A stretch of 64,000 bases of DNA, from assembly GCA_011037195.1 (NCBI GenBank), contig JAAEAF010000088.1, positions 372,001-436,000 of the forward strand, written 5' to 3'. The text below holds more notes on this DNA, generated by a model. It searched no databases and was not told the origin of the DNA. It saw only the letters and a list, made by a program, of their open reading frames with translations. The stretch is not shown here. The stretch comes from Triatoma infestans (Eukaryota > Arthropoda > Insecta > Hemiptera > Reduviidae). Position 1 is the stretch's first letter.

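Overview
The window reads as nuclear DNA from an arthropod, most likely an insect with a large, AT-rich, transposon-rich genome. The evidence is GT-AG introns carrying decayed Jockey/I-type and R2-type LINEs, tRNA-derived SINEs, a Helitron and foldback elements. I cannot name the species or order.

One host gene fills the whole window on the + strand: the middle and C-terminal part of a DNAH6-type axonemal (inner-arm, single-headed) dynein heavy chain. I could place 45 exons from 437 to the right edge. They total 8,489 coding bases, about 2,829 residues of a protein that normally has about 4,100. Reading frame and splice phase are continuous through all 44 junctions. The first and last part of the gene lie outside the window. 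Exons 1-9 encode the end of the tail and the linker. Exons 10-14 encode AAA1 with intact Walker A and B, 15-18 AAA2, 20-24 AAA3, and 25-28 AAA4. Exons 29-33 encode the stalk coiled coils and the microtubule-binding head, 34-41 AAA5, and 42-45 the start of AAA6.

The introns range from 72 bases to 5.9 kb and hold nearly everything else. Contents include: a roughly 1-kb interspersed repeat present about twenty times (called family X here), with hairpin-forming ends; at least eleven LINE remnants in both orientations; three copies of a tRNA-headed SINE; an internally deleted Helitron (50333-51866); two long foldback elements (about 9750-10420 and 59283-59696); and microsatellites and local tandem duplications.

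Three things deserve a second look. First, a family of about 195-230 bp (one about 345 bp) foldback elements carries a hammerhead-ribozyme-like core; four copies are flanked by 11-13 bp target-site duplications. Second, a decayed second copy of the AAA3 Walker A exon sits in the intron directly before the real one and ends in an in-frame stop. Third, a 5'-truncated LINE has a perfect target-site duplication and a poly(A) tail, and so looks recent.
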